Assembly: GCF_030269925.1 (NCBI RefSeq)
Contig: NC_085114.1
Span: forward strand, 16,014,001 to 16,078,000
Direction: 5' to 3'
DNA: 64,000 nt
Origin: Bombyx mori
Taxonomy: Eukaryota > Arthropoda > Insecta > Lepidoptera > Bombycidae
The position numbers were made by a program, and so were the translations under genes. The first letter of the stretch is position 1; every line of letters starts with the position of its first letter. Positions 55,401 through 64,000 of the stretch are shown piece by piece. Under the pieces are notes generated by a model. It did not search any database. It was not told the DNA's origin and was given only the letters and a program-made list of their open reading frames with translations.

Positions 55401-56883
55401 AATAGGTCCTGAACCAAAAAACTATTAATTTGTAAGCAATATCGAGATAATTTCGATATAGACATTTCGCTGTCGGACTTCCTTACTAGTCGCGGCGGCG
55501 AACGTGAGTACCCGTGGCCTGCAAACGGTGCTGCGCGAATGGTCGCCTCGCCCACCGCTTCGCTGTTCGCACCGCCGATCCCCGTGGCCAGGCCGTAAAG
55601 GGGCGACAAGTTGAAGTTGAGGCTGGACTTCGAATATCTTCCCTTTTTTTATACCAAGTCTAGGAATAAAAAGACGTTTTCTTAGTTGTTTATACGTCTA
55701 GATGTTTTGTAAGTTCTATATAATTTTATTGGTCTTCAGGGAATCTTATTTTTGTTCCGAAATAAAATATATTTCGTTGATTGCAGTATTGGATACAGCT
55801 GGACAGGAAGAGTTCAGTGCGATGCGCGAGCAGTACATGCGGAAGGGCGACGGCTTCCTCATCGTGTTCTCAGTGACGGACAAGCAGAGCTTCGAGAACA
55901 TTCGTCACTTCCACACCCAGATCCTCAGGGTTAAGGACAGGTATCAACTTATTTTATTAAGTATTTGTTATTGTTATTTGGGATGTAGATCAAGGTTATG
56001 TAACAAGTTGTTCATTGAGAAAGCACATACCAGGATTATCACTTTAAAGCACTGATATCCCTAGCAACTGTCCGTAAAAAAAAAATTGACTTACAATAAT
56101 CGTGGGGGCTGTTCTCTCCTTAAAGATTACATGGTAGCTTTAGCATAATGCAGCCCACTGAGTTTCTCGCCGGATCTTCTCAGTGGGTCGCGTTTCCGAT
56201 CCGGTGGTAGATTCTGCGAAGCACGGCTAAGGTTCTAGGTTCTAGGGGTTCATGTTAGCAACATCATAATCTTCATCATCGTAATCATTTTGTCATCGTA
56301 GTTATTGTGAACTATGTGAACAAATAAGTTTTGAAGTGAAGATTGTGGTCTAACGGATACTGGGCCCGGTACATTCGTATCGAGCGTTGTGGCTCAGCCT
56401 GTACTCGAATCCCGCGGGCCTTAACGTGGTTGATATTTATGGGCTCCGGTGATTAGGTGGGACGTGAGGTCGTGCACCACACATAGCAATAAAAAAAAAT
56501 TGTATCAATGTTGGAGCAACCTCGACGTTCGCTGTGCGCATGCGTTCTGCAAGCCGCACGGATCTCTTGTGCTAGACGTGTGTAGCGAGTATTGCAGAGG
56601 CTGCTATATGAGTACGTTGTCCCGTGTGGTTGTCAGAGACTCGTATCCGATGGTGGTGGTGGGCAACAAGGTGGACCTGGTGCACGCGCGCGTGGTGCCG
56701 CCGGCCGCCGCGCGCCTGGCCGCCCGCGCGCTGCACGCCCCCTACCTGGAGACCAGCGCCAAGGAGCCGCCGCTCAACATCGACGCCGCCTTCCACGAGC
56801 TGGTCCGGCTCATCCGCAACCACCCGCAGCAGGAGGACAAGCAACGCCGCAGACACAAGTTCGGGAAGTGCTGCCTCCTCTGA
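52475..56883 (+). CDS. M-Ras-type small GTPase
   Basis: Four coding exons: 52475-52513, 54234-54387, 55787-55940, 56637-56883. They total 594 bases, 197 aa, all in phase. Exon 1 encodes [13 protein letters not shown], whose NLPT matches the end of the vertebrate M-Ras N-terminal extension. The GTPase motifs follow: P-loop GDGGVGKS (20-27), switch [10 protein letters not shown] (42-50), switch II DTAGQEE (67-73), NKVD (126-129) and ETSAK. The C-terminus is Lys/Arg-rich, ending CCLL, a CAAX box; the final Leu predicts geranylgeranylation and plasma-membrane attachment. FFQKLF and [13 protein letters not shown] fit M-Ras better than R-Ras or fly Ras64B. Such GTPases act in the Shoc2-PP1-Raf branch of growth signalling. 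No activating change is seen (Gly22, Gln71 normal). The last exon is very GC-rich. Confidence 0.95.
54495..55595. mobile_element. PIF/Harbinger-like element in the M-Ras intron
   Basis: Flanked by TAA on both sides (54492-54494, 55596-55598), the 3-bp target typical of Harbinger. The 15-bp ends are CAGCCTGGCCACGGG and, on the other strand, CGGCCTGGCCACGGG. Without the Bm1 inside it, it is about 665 bp. A minus-strand frame from about 55465 ([10 protein letters not shown]) continues to [13 protein letters not shown], which loosely recalls the N-terminal region of animal Harbinger transposases. The catalytic part is absent, so it is non-autonomous. Confidence 0.75.
54823..55256 (+). mobile_element. 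Full-length Bm1 SINE
   Basis: It starts GTCGTCGTGGCCTAACGGAC with a tRNA-like head (A-box TGGCCTAACGG, diverged B-box TGTTCGAATATC). It continues GGCGGGTACCAATTTTTGTA, CTGGTGGTAGGACCTCTTGT, GCGTTTCGGTTTGAAGGGTG and GCGCATTTACGTTGTGGATG, and ends CATCTAAGCAATAAAAAA. Bm1 is the abundant silkworm SINE. This copy lies inside the Harbinger-like element and in the sense orientation of M-Ras. Confidence 0.95.
56150..56275 (+). mobile_element. Family-A repeat fragment in the last M-Ras intron
   Basis: GCAGCCCACTGAGTTTCTCG, CTTCTCAGTGGGTCGCGTTT, GGTAGATTCTGCGAAGCACG, then TTCATGTTAGCAACATC. This is the unbroken reference for the split copy at 50800-51452. Confidence 0.75.
56342..56498 (+). mobile_element. 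Bm1 SINE with a large internal deletion
   Basis: Head GTGGTCTAACGGATACTGGG with B-box TACTCGAATCCCG, then directly TTAACGTGGTTGATATTTAT, GGGCTCCGG and the tail ATAGCAATAAAAAAAAA. The middle 270 or so bases of Bm1 are missing. It ends about 140 bases before the last exon of M-Ras. Confidence 0.8.
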
Positions 56884-56965
56884 ACAGACCGACCTCTGCT
56901 TGTACGTATGACGCGACCGCGTGCTGCGCCGTATTACATCACTCATCCCGTGTGTACCTCTGGAC

Positions 56966-57215
56966 TTTTTTTTTTTTTTTGCTTAGATGGGTGGACGAGC
57001 TCAGAGCCCACCTGGTGTCAAATGGTTACTGGAGCCCATAGATATTTATAACGTAAATGCGCCACTTACCTTGAGATATAAGCTCTGAGGTCTCAAGTAT
57101 AGTTATAACGGCGGCCCCACTCTTCAAACCGAAACGTATTGCTGCTTCACGACAGAAATAGGGCGGTGGTGGTACCTACCCGTGCGGACTCACATGAGGT
57201 CCTACCACCAGTAAT
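56966..57215 (-). mobile_element. Bm1 SINE, 5'-truncated, just downstream of M-Ras
   Basis: The plus strand reads a T-run, TTGCTTAGATGGGTGGACGA, CCCACCTGGTGTCAAATGGT, CTTCAAACCGAAACGTATTG and AGGTCCTACCACCAGTAATA. This is the reverse complement of the 3' 250 bp of Bm1. It begins about 85 bases past the M-Ras stop, so it probably lies in the 3' UTR in antisense orientation. It brings an AATAAA (about 57212) in the M-Ras direction. Confidence 0.88.
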
Positions 57216-58490
57216 AAAAATGTCCAGCACCCATAGCGCAGGTCTCTCTTGGAGCTATTGAATGTGGAAGCTTGAGGTCTAGTTCACGGATAAGTATCGG
57301 AATCGAGCGCGCTGTCTCTGTCCGTCGCACAACATGTGTTTTTTGTGCTGTGGTCCGTGGACTCGTTCTACACTATGTATATTCTCGTGCAACAAGATGC
57401 TAACAAACTAAAACAACATATTATTTCTGGTTTCAGTGTGCGGTGGCGCCGACACTCCCATCACATTCGCATCGACATTGGATAAGCTTAGACCGGGCGT
57501 ATTTTTTGATAAGCTAACTGTATATTTTGCTTTGAAATAATCTAATACGAGAAGAACACTAAGTGACAATGCGATCCTGTCGAGCGGCGCCCGCGTGCTC
57601 CACGTGTATATTCAATGATGCATTTATTTTTAGATTATTTTATAGAGCACAAGTGTAGGGGACCGCCGCGCCTGCTACTTGCTGAAGGTTCATACCGAAT
57701 CCTGAAGAACGTGCAGACAAAATGGTAACAGTGACCAAACCCGCTAAATATTGTAAGTGGATCCGGGCCCCGACACGCCGAGTCCAGACCGACCCCTGCT
57801 CTGTTGCGCTAAATATTTATTGTATTTAATATTAATGGGATATGTCCCTGAGCGGGTCCGGCAGTGAGCAGAACGGAATTGAAATAGTTAAGTGTAGTCC
57901 GGGGGCCGCCTCCTGGGCGCTGCGAGCCGAGCCTGAGGACTAAAATATTGTTATTTTTTTTGTTAATATAAAATCGTTTTGTCTGTGTAGCGGTAACGAT
58001 TTGTAACCAAAGACTTAGTAAATAAGCAAGTCTGGAGTTTCCAGCGACATTCACCAATCACCCAGCAGAGTTCCCTTGCTTCACAACCGAACTAATACTG
58101 GTCCTCTCATAAATAAATATTTCATGAATTCTCAATGTACCTGCACCGAGCTGCCTCACGAGGGGTCGTTGCCCTCGCGCGTTCCATTGCGCGCCGGCCG
58201 CGTGCTCCCCTCGCCGCCTTCAGCCCGTGGAAGTCTAGTCATAGATTCGTTCAGACTTGTCATCAACTATTTAACTTAATATTTTCATCTTATTAACTTT
58301 TCAATAGCTATTGTATTAGGCTTTGAAGTTGCTTGTACAAAAACGCTAATGTAGTAGAATATTAGTAAATTATGCGAAATTTAAAGGATTAAAGCTTTGA
58401 TCTTCATTGTGTTTGCGACTTGAAGTTCGCGTGATCAAACTATAGGACTCACAGGCCATTACCTGTCTGCACAAATAACCAATTGGACAG
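57216..58490. other. Region downstream of M-Ras
   Basis: Probably contains the rest of the M-Ras 3' UTR. No coding frame or repeat was recognised, though some parts are GC-richer (about 57890-57940, 58140-58230). Confidence 0.35.
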
Positions 58491-59603
58491 TAGGAGTGGG
58501 TAATATCGGTTTTGCCGCGTATCGAATCGTATCTATATATCGAGGATCAATATCGGATATTGAATCTATATATTTTCTGAATCTATATATTGATGGATGC
58601 TAGTAGATTTTCTCGATTCATGATATTTGAGATTTGAAACGATACGCTGATATAATATCGTAGTAGATATAGATTTAAGTCAACGTTATACGGTTGGTTT
58701 TCTGATATCAATTTATAATATGATCTTAAAGTAATAAAAAGAACATGAAAATAAAAATATCAAAAAAACTTTCCTTCATGCTACCAGGCTTAGGACTGGC
58801 TACATTATTTTCAGTTTTTAGTATTTTGTGTCTTAATTTAAAATTACAAAATATACCAAAAGAGTGTAGATTTCAAAAGTTTAATACAAACACAAGAAAT
58901 AAACTCAATTATTTGGATTCAACTAAAAATAGAAAAATGTATACTTTAAAAATCAAACACAAAAAACTTTTAAGTATTTATAAACACTTGTCCAAAAATT
59001 CTAGTTCAAGGTCAAAGCGCGTGAAATTAAATTCAACGATGCAAATAGGCTAGACTGCATTCAAGTTAGGGTCGAAAGTTGAAACTTCTTTCCTTAATTG
59101 TATCCTGCTGATACGCTAAGAATAATCTACAGACATATGGACTTAAATATAAGGTTTACAATTGTATGGATAATGCCTGTTTCTGTTTCATTCATCACAT
59201 GATATCCCTATCGTGCGCTCACTCACTCTGGCCGATTCGATACGAACCAAACGAATATTGCTGATATTAACGAATCGGTACGATATGCCGATGCGCATCA
59301 CATCGAGCAATATCGTGTATCGGCTGATATCGAAATATAGATTTCGATTCACGAATCGGTCCGATATGGCGATGCGCATCACATCGAGCAATATCGTGTA
59401 TCGGCTGATATCGAAATATAGATTTCGATTCACGAATCGGTCCGATATGGCGATGCGCATCACATCGAGCAATATCGTGTATCGGCTGATATCGATATAT
59501 AGATTTCGTGCGGTCGCCCCGCACGAAATCTATATCGGATTCAACGATATTGCTGCGATATATAGATATTGAATCTATATACGATTTATATCACCCACTC
59601 CTA
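58491..59603. mobile_element. hAT-like element carrying a tandem repeat
   Basis: The 8-bp direct repeat TTGGACAG stands at 58483-58490 and 59604-59611. The ends are inverted: TAGGAGTGGGTAATATCGG at the left and TAGGAGTGGGTGATATAAAT at the right on the other strand. An 8-bp target duplication and a TAGxxxTGGG-type end are typical of hAT. The interior is rich in CGATAT motifs. It has no transposase; the 102-codon frame at 58745-59053 is Lys-rich without domain resemblance. Confidence 0.82.
59272..59514 (+). repeat. Three tandem copies of an 81-bp unit
   Basis: Units start at 59272, 59353 and 59434, each GAATCGGTMCGATATGSCGA, then TGCGCATCACATCGAGCAAT and ATCGTGTATCGGCTGATATC. The copies are nearly identical, so the array is young. 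It lies wholly inside the hAT-like element. Because 81 is a multiple of three, several frames stay open through it by chance. Confidence 0.92.
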
Positions 59604-59666
59604 TTGGACAGGCGTTTAACGCACACGTGACCTTTCGCGCCTCCCTCCGCCGCACCCCCGCACCCC

Positions 59667-60039
59667 TAGGGATGCTACATTGCTCATAAAAACATCGATG
59701 TTAGGTTATCGATGTTTTCAAAAGTGAAACATCGATTAAAACCACGATCTTCATGAACGATATATCGATGTTTTTATCATCATTCACAATTTACATAAAC
59801 TTCTTTTTACGAATTCATACCAAAGGATTTTTCAAACAAACAGTACATAGTTGTAATCTTAGCACCAAATTACCCCGAGATCAGCATTCAAATCCAAAAG
59901 GGGAAAATAAAAGTTAAAATTTACAGATCTGTGTAATCAACTTTTATAGTATAAATTTTTAAAGGCAGGTAAACAATAAGAAACAATAATTATAAATATA
60001 GTAAAGTATAGTAAAAAGATATTTGAAGCTGCATCCCTA
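59667..60039. mobile_element. Second, short hAT-like element
   Basis: The ends TAGGGATGC (left) and TAGGGATGC (right, other strand) are 9-bp inverted repeats. The flanking 8-mers CGCACCCC and CGCAATTC share five bases, a poor target duplication. Internal CATCGATGTT motifs are repeated. Only 64 bases separate it from the first hAT-like element. Confidence 0.5.
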
Positions 60040-61097
60040 CGCAATTCGCGCCCCCTCCGCGCCCTCTCCGCCGCGCCCCCTCCGCCACGCCCCTCGTCCT
60101 CTCCCGGTTGCACAAACAATCACGTCGTACTGACTGAGCTGAGATGTGATCTCTAAGGTCCAGTCCAATAGAATCATTGCACAGATGTTTATTTCAAATA
60201 AATCAGATTTTATAATTAAAATTGGTAACGAAAAGTATCATTTCAAATGTAGATACTGATTGTAGACTTATTATTTGGTAGCAATAAATATTGTTCATGT
60301 TTCACGCCAGCTTTGTGCATTTCTTGTTCATAGATCCGTTGTAGAGTTCACCTCTGGCTGTTATAGCTTCAGGCTACTAAAACGTGTTACGTGCGATAAG
60401 CGTGGCTTTAAACAGATGTGCAAATACATATTAAATAATGGCAATAATACGTAATCTTTAGTCAAATGAAACGGGCACAAATATATACATATAGACTGGG
60501 GCACTTGTCATTCCGTATCCAGTGGTCGTAGGTCGAACTAAAACATAGATGAAAGTATTTTTAGCGAATTGATCAATACATTTGTATTTGAATTAATTTG
60601 ATTTGAGCGCACAATATTTTATGTAATTCGCAAACTATTGACTAATTGGAGCCGCCTCACAACTGCTTAACTGACAGTTAAGTTGCACGTGCACTCTCAA
60701 CACTTGTCAATTGTTTGATCAATAAAAAAAGTGCCATCTGTGACTTTCAGCGGTCAAGGTAGACGCACGGCCACACTTCATTAACTAAGACTTAATAGAC
60801 TTAACATGAAAATGAAAGGTGCAATATTAATATAACATAATACCTATACCCAAATGAAACGTAAATATACAATACGGACATAATATATTAATTACCTTAT
60901 AATAATATTGTTATCGTATGTTTTGTATGTTGTAAACGTACCCAATATACTAGTAGAAGAAAAAATAATGTTTTATTTTTAAATAAATTTTACACACGCC
61001 CATGCTCGAGATGCCAGGTCTCTACCGAGGACTTCAGTTTGAAAGCCATTCCGTGGGACATGATATTTATGAATTAACTAATCACATCTATGACTGA
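60040..61097. other. Gene-free AT-rich stretch
   Basis: Begins with a C-rich strip (60048-60110), then AT-rich DNA. No gene or clear repeat recognised. Confidence 0.4.
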
Positions 61098-61229
61098 CTT
61101 TGTGGCGCGGTAAATAGCGCCCCAGACTGTTGCGCCAAGGTTCACGGGTTCGATTCCCACATCAGGCAAACATTGTATGATGAACAGGTTTGTTTGCTCT
61201 TTTTGTCTGGGTGTTTATCAACGTATTTA
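61098..61229 (+). mobile_element. tRNA-derived SINE, non-Bm1 type
   Basis: GTAAATAGCGCCCCAGACTG, GGTTCACGGGTTCGATTCCC (a good B-box), then AAACATTGTATGATGAACAG and TTTGTCTGGGTGTTTATCAA. The tRNA-like head followed by a TGTCTGGGTGTTTATC body is seen in other lepidopteran SINEs. It is not a functional tRNA gene: the arms do not fold into a full cloverleaf that I can see. Confidence 0.6.
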
Positions 61230-61859
61230 ACACGTTCACGCCGGCGTGCCCCACCGGTGGTTCACACTTGACTGTTCCGTGGGGCGACGTGCATCACAGG
61301 TGAGTCATTTGTTTTAAGAAAATAAGTCCTTTAAGTATCCCAAATGTCTTCCCAAAAAAGGAAATGATATTGTTGTTTAATTCGGAATCACTATTCACTA
61401 CATATATCAGAACTTTTACAACCTCGTATTTAGTTTGTTAGATTTGTTTCCAGCTATTTATTATTTAGATAATTATATTACTATTATATGATTGCTAGTT
61501 TGAGAAGTTAATATTCGTAATAACAGTGGTCTCGTTTCCTGTGAAGTTGCCGCTGTAAAATACTGGCCATCTGTAACGTATTGTATGTATGGCTGTAATA
61601 CTTTCTAAATTATAGTGAAATTTATTTAAAACTTCCTGACATGGAAATTTTGAACTAATATAATGAAACCCGTGGTCGCCCGCAAAACAACGTCGTAAAG
61701 TCAACAACGATGAATTAGGCGATACTCGACCCCGGCCGCGAGAGTACGGGACCCCGCGACGCGCTTTTTCCTTTGGCAGAAGGGAGGTAAATCCTTCGGC
61801 CTTCGTAGCAGGCGAGAATTCAACCTCCTTGTCCTTCTTCAAAGGAGGCTTGCAGCAAG

Positions 61860-61970
61860 TAAATCAGCGGTAGACAGCGGCTTGGCTCTGTCCCTGCCAT
61901 TGCTGACGTTCATGAGCGACAGTAATCACTCACCATCTGGTGGGCCGTATACTCGTCTGTCTACAATGAT
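61860..61970 (+). repeat. Dispersed Bombyx repeat tail
   Basis: CGGCTTGGCTCTGTCCCTGC, GACGTTCATGAGCGACAGTA, CACTCACCATCTGGTGGGCC, ACTCGTCTGTCTACAATG. It is the same tail as at 395-505 and 7845-7908. The repeat may extend left to about 61660 (CGTGGTCGCCCGCAAAAC...). Confidence 0.65.
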
Positions 61971-62022
61971 AATTTTATTATCATTATTAATATTAATTAA
62001 TAATATTATCATTGTAGACAGA
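61956..62022. repeat. 67-bp palindrome
   Basis: TCTGTCTACAATGATAAT at 61956-61973 is perfectly inverted at 62005-62022, with an AT-rich, itself partly symmetrical centre. Its left arm is the end of the repeat tail described at 61860-61970. Confidence 0.9.
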
Positions 62023-62039
62023 CCCTTTTTTTAAAGAGG

Positions 62040-62250
62040 TACCGCCCTGTTGTCTATATAATCGTGAAGCAGTAATACGTTTCGGTTTGAAGGATGGGCA
62101 GCCGTTGTAACTATACTGAGACCTTAGAACTTATATCACAAGGTGGGTGGCAGCATTTACGTTGTAGATGTCTATGGGCTCCGATAACTACTTAATATCA
62201 GGTGGGCCGTGAGCTCATTCATTCATCAATGCAACGAAAATAAAATTGTG
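62040..62250 (+). mobile_element. Bm1 SINE, 5'-truncated
   Basis: GAAGCAGTAATACGTTTCGG, TTTGAAGGATGGGCAGC, GAGACCTTAGAACTTATATC, GCATTTACGTTGTAGATGTC and GGTGGGCCGTGAGCTCATTC, in the order of the Bm1 3' half. Confidence 0.85.
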
Positions 62251-64000
62251 ATCTCGCTCGGGTAGGTACCTACATCCCGCCTCTCTCTGCTGTACGGTAC
62301 CATTGTACTGTTGATACTGTACAATTGAGACGTCGGCCTCATGACTCAGGATGAGTAGCAGCTAGCTCTTAGTGATGGCATCCGGTGACCATGGCCGCGG
62401 CCGTGAGCTCGAACATCTACCTACTGAATAAAAATACGATGTACTTAATTGAGGCTTCCACCTTGTGTTTCAATGTGGATGGCGGCTATATGTTCTGGTA
62501 ACCACTTAGCACCGCACGGACGGTAAGCACGTCTTTTTAACTTCGCAAATAGAGAGCAACATCAGTATACCAAACATTGTTGAATCACAGTAATCTGATC
62601 AAACCGACACAAGATAAGAAGTAAACAGTTTGACGGATTCAATTTAAATGAACACAAAACGGTCCCGAGGGGCGCCGGGGGGGGGGACGTTCCGAAGACG
62701 TTTCTCCTCAAATATTGGATTATGTAAAACTGGACCCGCTCGTAGTGTTGCTGGATTTATCAAAAGCTCGAGTTCTTTGGATATTTATGATAAGAACAGG
62801 TAGATATGGAACTGGGTCACGTTTCTTCTGATACGTATGATCTGGTAGTTACTGGAGCTCACAGATATCATTGCTCTACTTCTGCTCCCTACACGCCTTG
62901 CGCGTCTTATCAACTGTAATTAGCAAATTTTTTATCTTCCGAACTATTATATTTTATTTTATTTTATTAAACATGTAATTCCCAATGAAGTAGGAAACCT
63001 ATGGAAATGAAACGTCAACCAAGATTTCGTGCCAGTGTGACGTCATCTGGCCACAAAACATGGCGGCTTTAGTGCTGTACAAAAGATTTCAATGTTATCA
63101 GGTTTTATCGATAAACGTTCTTGGCTCATTTTATTTTAAATATTGTTGAGTATTATTTATTTGTAGAATTTATACTTTAATGGGAAGTAAGTAGGTATAT
63201 TGTTATGTGCAAATATGATATGATTTAGATGGGTGAAATCTAAGACAAGTTCGTCCTTCGAATTTGCCAAGTAAACGATATGATGATTTTTAAAAGTTGC
63301 TACACTGATTTCATAAAGTTGTCGTTTGTCGCAAAACATAAAGATATGGCGTAGTTCAAAGCCATCAGCCCATTTCTAGCATGCTAAATGTTATCGTATT
63401 TTGAGTACGTGTTTTTCTTAGACTATTACAATCTATTTTAATTGTTTTGCTGACTCTAAAGTCCGTAACATACTACCGCAGCGCACCCCAAGGAAGGTGC
63501 GCCGCACCATTTGGATCACTTTCGCTTGAGAGTGATTCAAATTTTAAACTTATCAAGGGACCGCGTGAAAAAAAAACACCTACAGAACATTTATTCATTA
63601 ATTACAAACGTCATTCCTTGTGACTTCCTCTCTAAAATCACTTAATTATTAAATATTTAACAAATTTACAATAGTGTTTTGCTCACTGCGGAATAAAACT
63701 ATTTTATTTAAATAGTTCCGAAGAGATTTTGTCGGTAGCCTTTTTCCCGAAATATCTAAACAGAACGTCTAAATATGTTTTGATGACATATTTTAAAGTG
63801 GTATTTATGATTAGTGTCATGATCAATAGATTCCGACCGAAAAATGGATTTTTCGGATGAGGGCTCCATAATGAATTTAAATACATATAGATATAGTTTT
63901 AGGGCATCGACTTTCTTGAGATCCTATAAAATACGTTTTAATTATTATTTTTGTATGTTTTAAGCATGATAAATTATGAAATTTTATATAATCAATCATA
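62251..64000. other. Gene-free stretch to the window end
   Basis: A possible repeat related to Bm1 is near 62450-62540 (GGTAACCACTTAGCACCG). The rest is AT-rich without a supported gene. The two 60-codon minus-strand frames at 63157 and 63704 have no recognisable motif. Confidence 0.4.

Noticed and set aside
59188..59572. Repetitive open frames of up to 119 codons on both strands
   Set aside because: They come from an 81-bp tandem repeat, a multiple of three, so open frames arise on both strands without coding meaning.
61100..61170. A tRNA gene with a good B-box
   Set aside because: The arms do not pair into a full cloverleaf, and the downstream body matches a lepidopteran SINE layout.
61240..61310. 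TTAACACGTTCACGCC near 61228 as a piggyBac-type end
   Set aside because: Only one possible end was seen, with no partner end, no second TTAA in a fitting place and no transposase remnant.
1..64000. CRISPR arrays, operons, prokaryotic defence islands or viral genomes
   Set aside because: Introns with GT-AG borders, SINEs and LINEs show an insect chromosome. No regularly spaced repeats and no viral structural or polymerase genes were seen, apart from the reverse transcriptases of LINEs.

Overview
This is a eukaryotic, AT-rich insect window, almost certainly from the silkworm Bombyx mori or a close relative. The main evidence is many copies of the Bm1 SINE, one of them full length at 54823-55256. 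Short GC-rich exons, mariner elements of two types and jockey-, R1- and RTE-type LINEs agree with this. Gene models were built by hand from splice sites and reading phase; phases agree at every junction reported.

Left part (1-30 kb), where most genes lie. A CHK/EcKinase-like kinase gene is on the minus strand (1137-2636, two exons). An unidentified terminal coding exon (4909-5070, plus) runs tail-to-tail into a complete deltex gene on the minus strand (5473-9846, ten coding exons, 548 aa; two WWE domains, RING-H2, Deltex C-terminal domain). Divergent from deltex is a plus-strand gene for a 303-aa protein with two double-stranded-RNA-binding domains (12599-19043, eight coding exons). A minus-strand kelch-propeller gene follows (23268-29663, six exons, about one per blade; its 5' start was not found).

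Middle part (30-52 kb) is gene-poor and built largely of transposons. It holds a DD37D mariner-like element with one nonsense codon (31230-32536), a 5'-truncated R1-clade LINE (39039-39733), and a jockey-clade LINE with an intact 960-aa ORF2 (41765-46141). There are also RTE and other LINE remnants and nested copies of short Bombyx repeats.

Right part (52-64 kb). An M-Ras-type small GTPase gene (52475-56883, plus, four coding exons, 197 aa, CCLL prenylation box) carries in its second intron a PIF/Harbinger-like element that itself holds the full Bm1. Beyond it lie two hAT-like elements, one containing an 81-bp tandem repeat, more SINE pieces and AT-rich DNA.

The genes do not form one pathway: deltex (Notch signalling ubiquitin ligase) and M-Ras (growth signalling GTPase) are signalling genes, the dsRNA-binding protein is a nucleic-acid binder, and the kelch and kinase-like proteins are separate. 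I saw no prokaryotic-style system. The most striking protein-level features are a kelch blade split by an insertion of about 220 residues and a Deltex C-terminus lacking the family's conserved His-His-Lys-Thr stretch.
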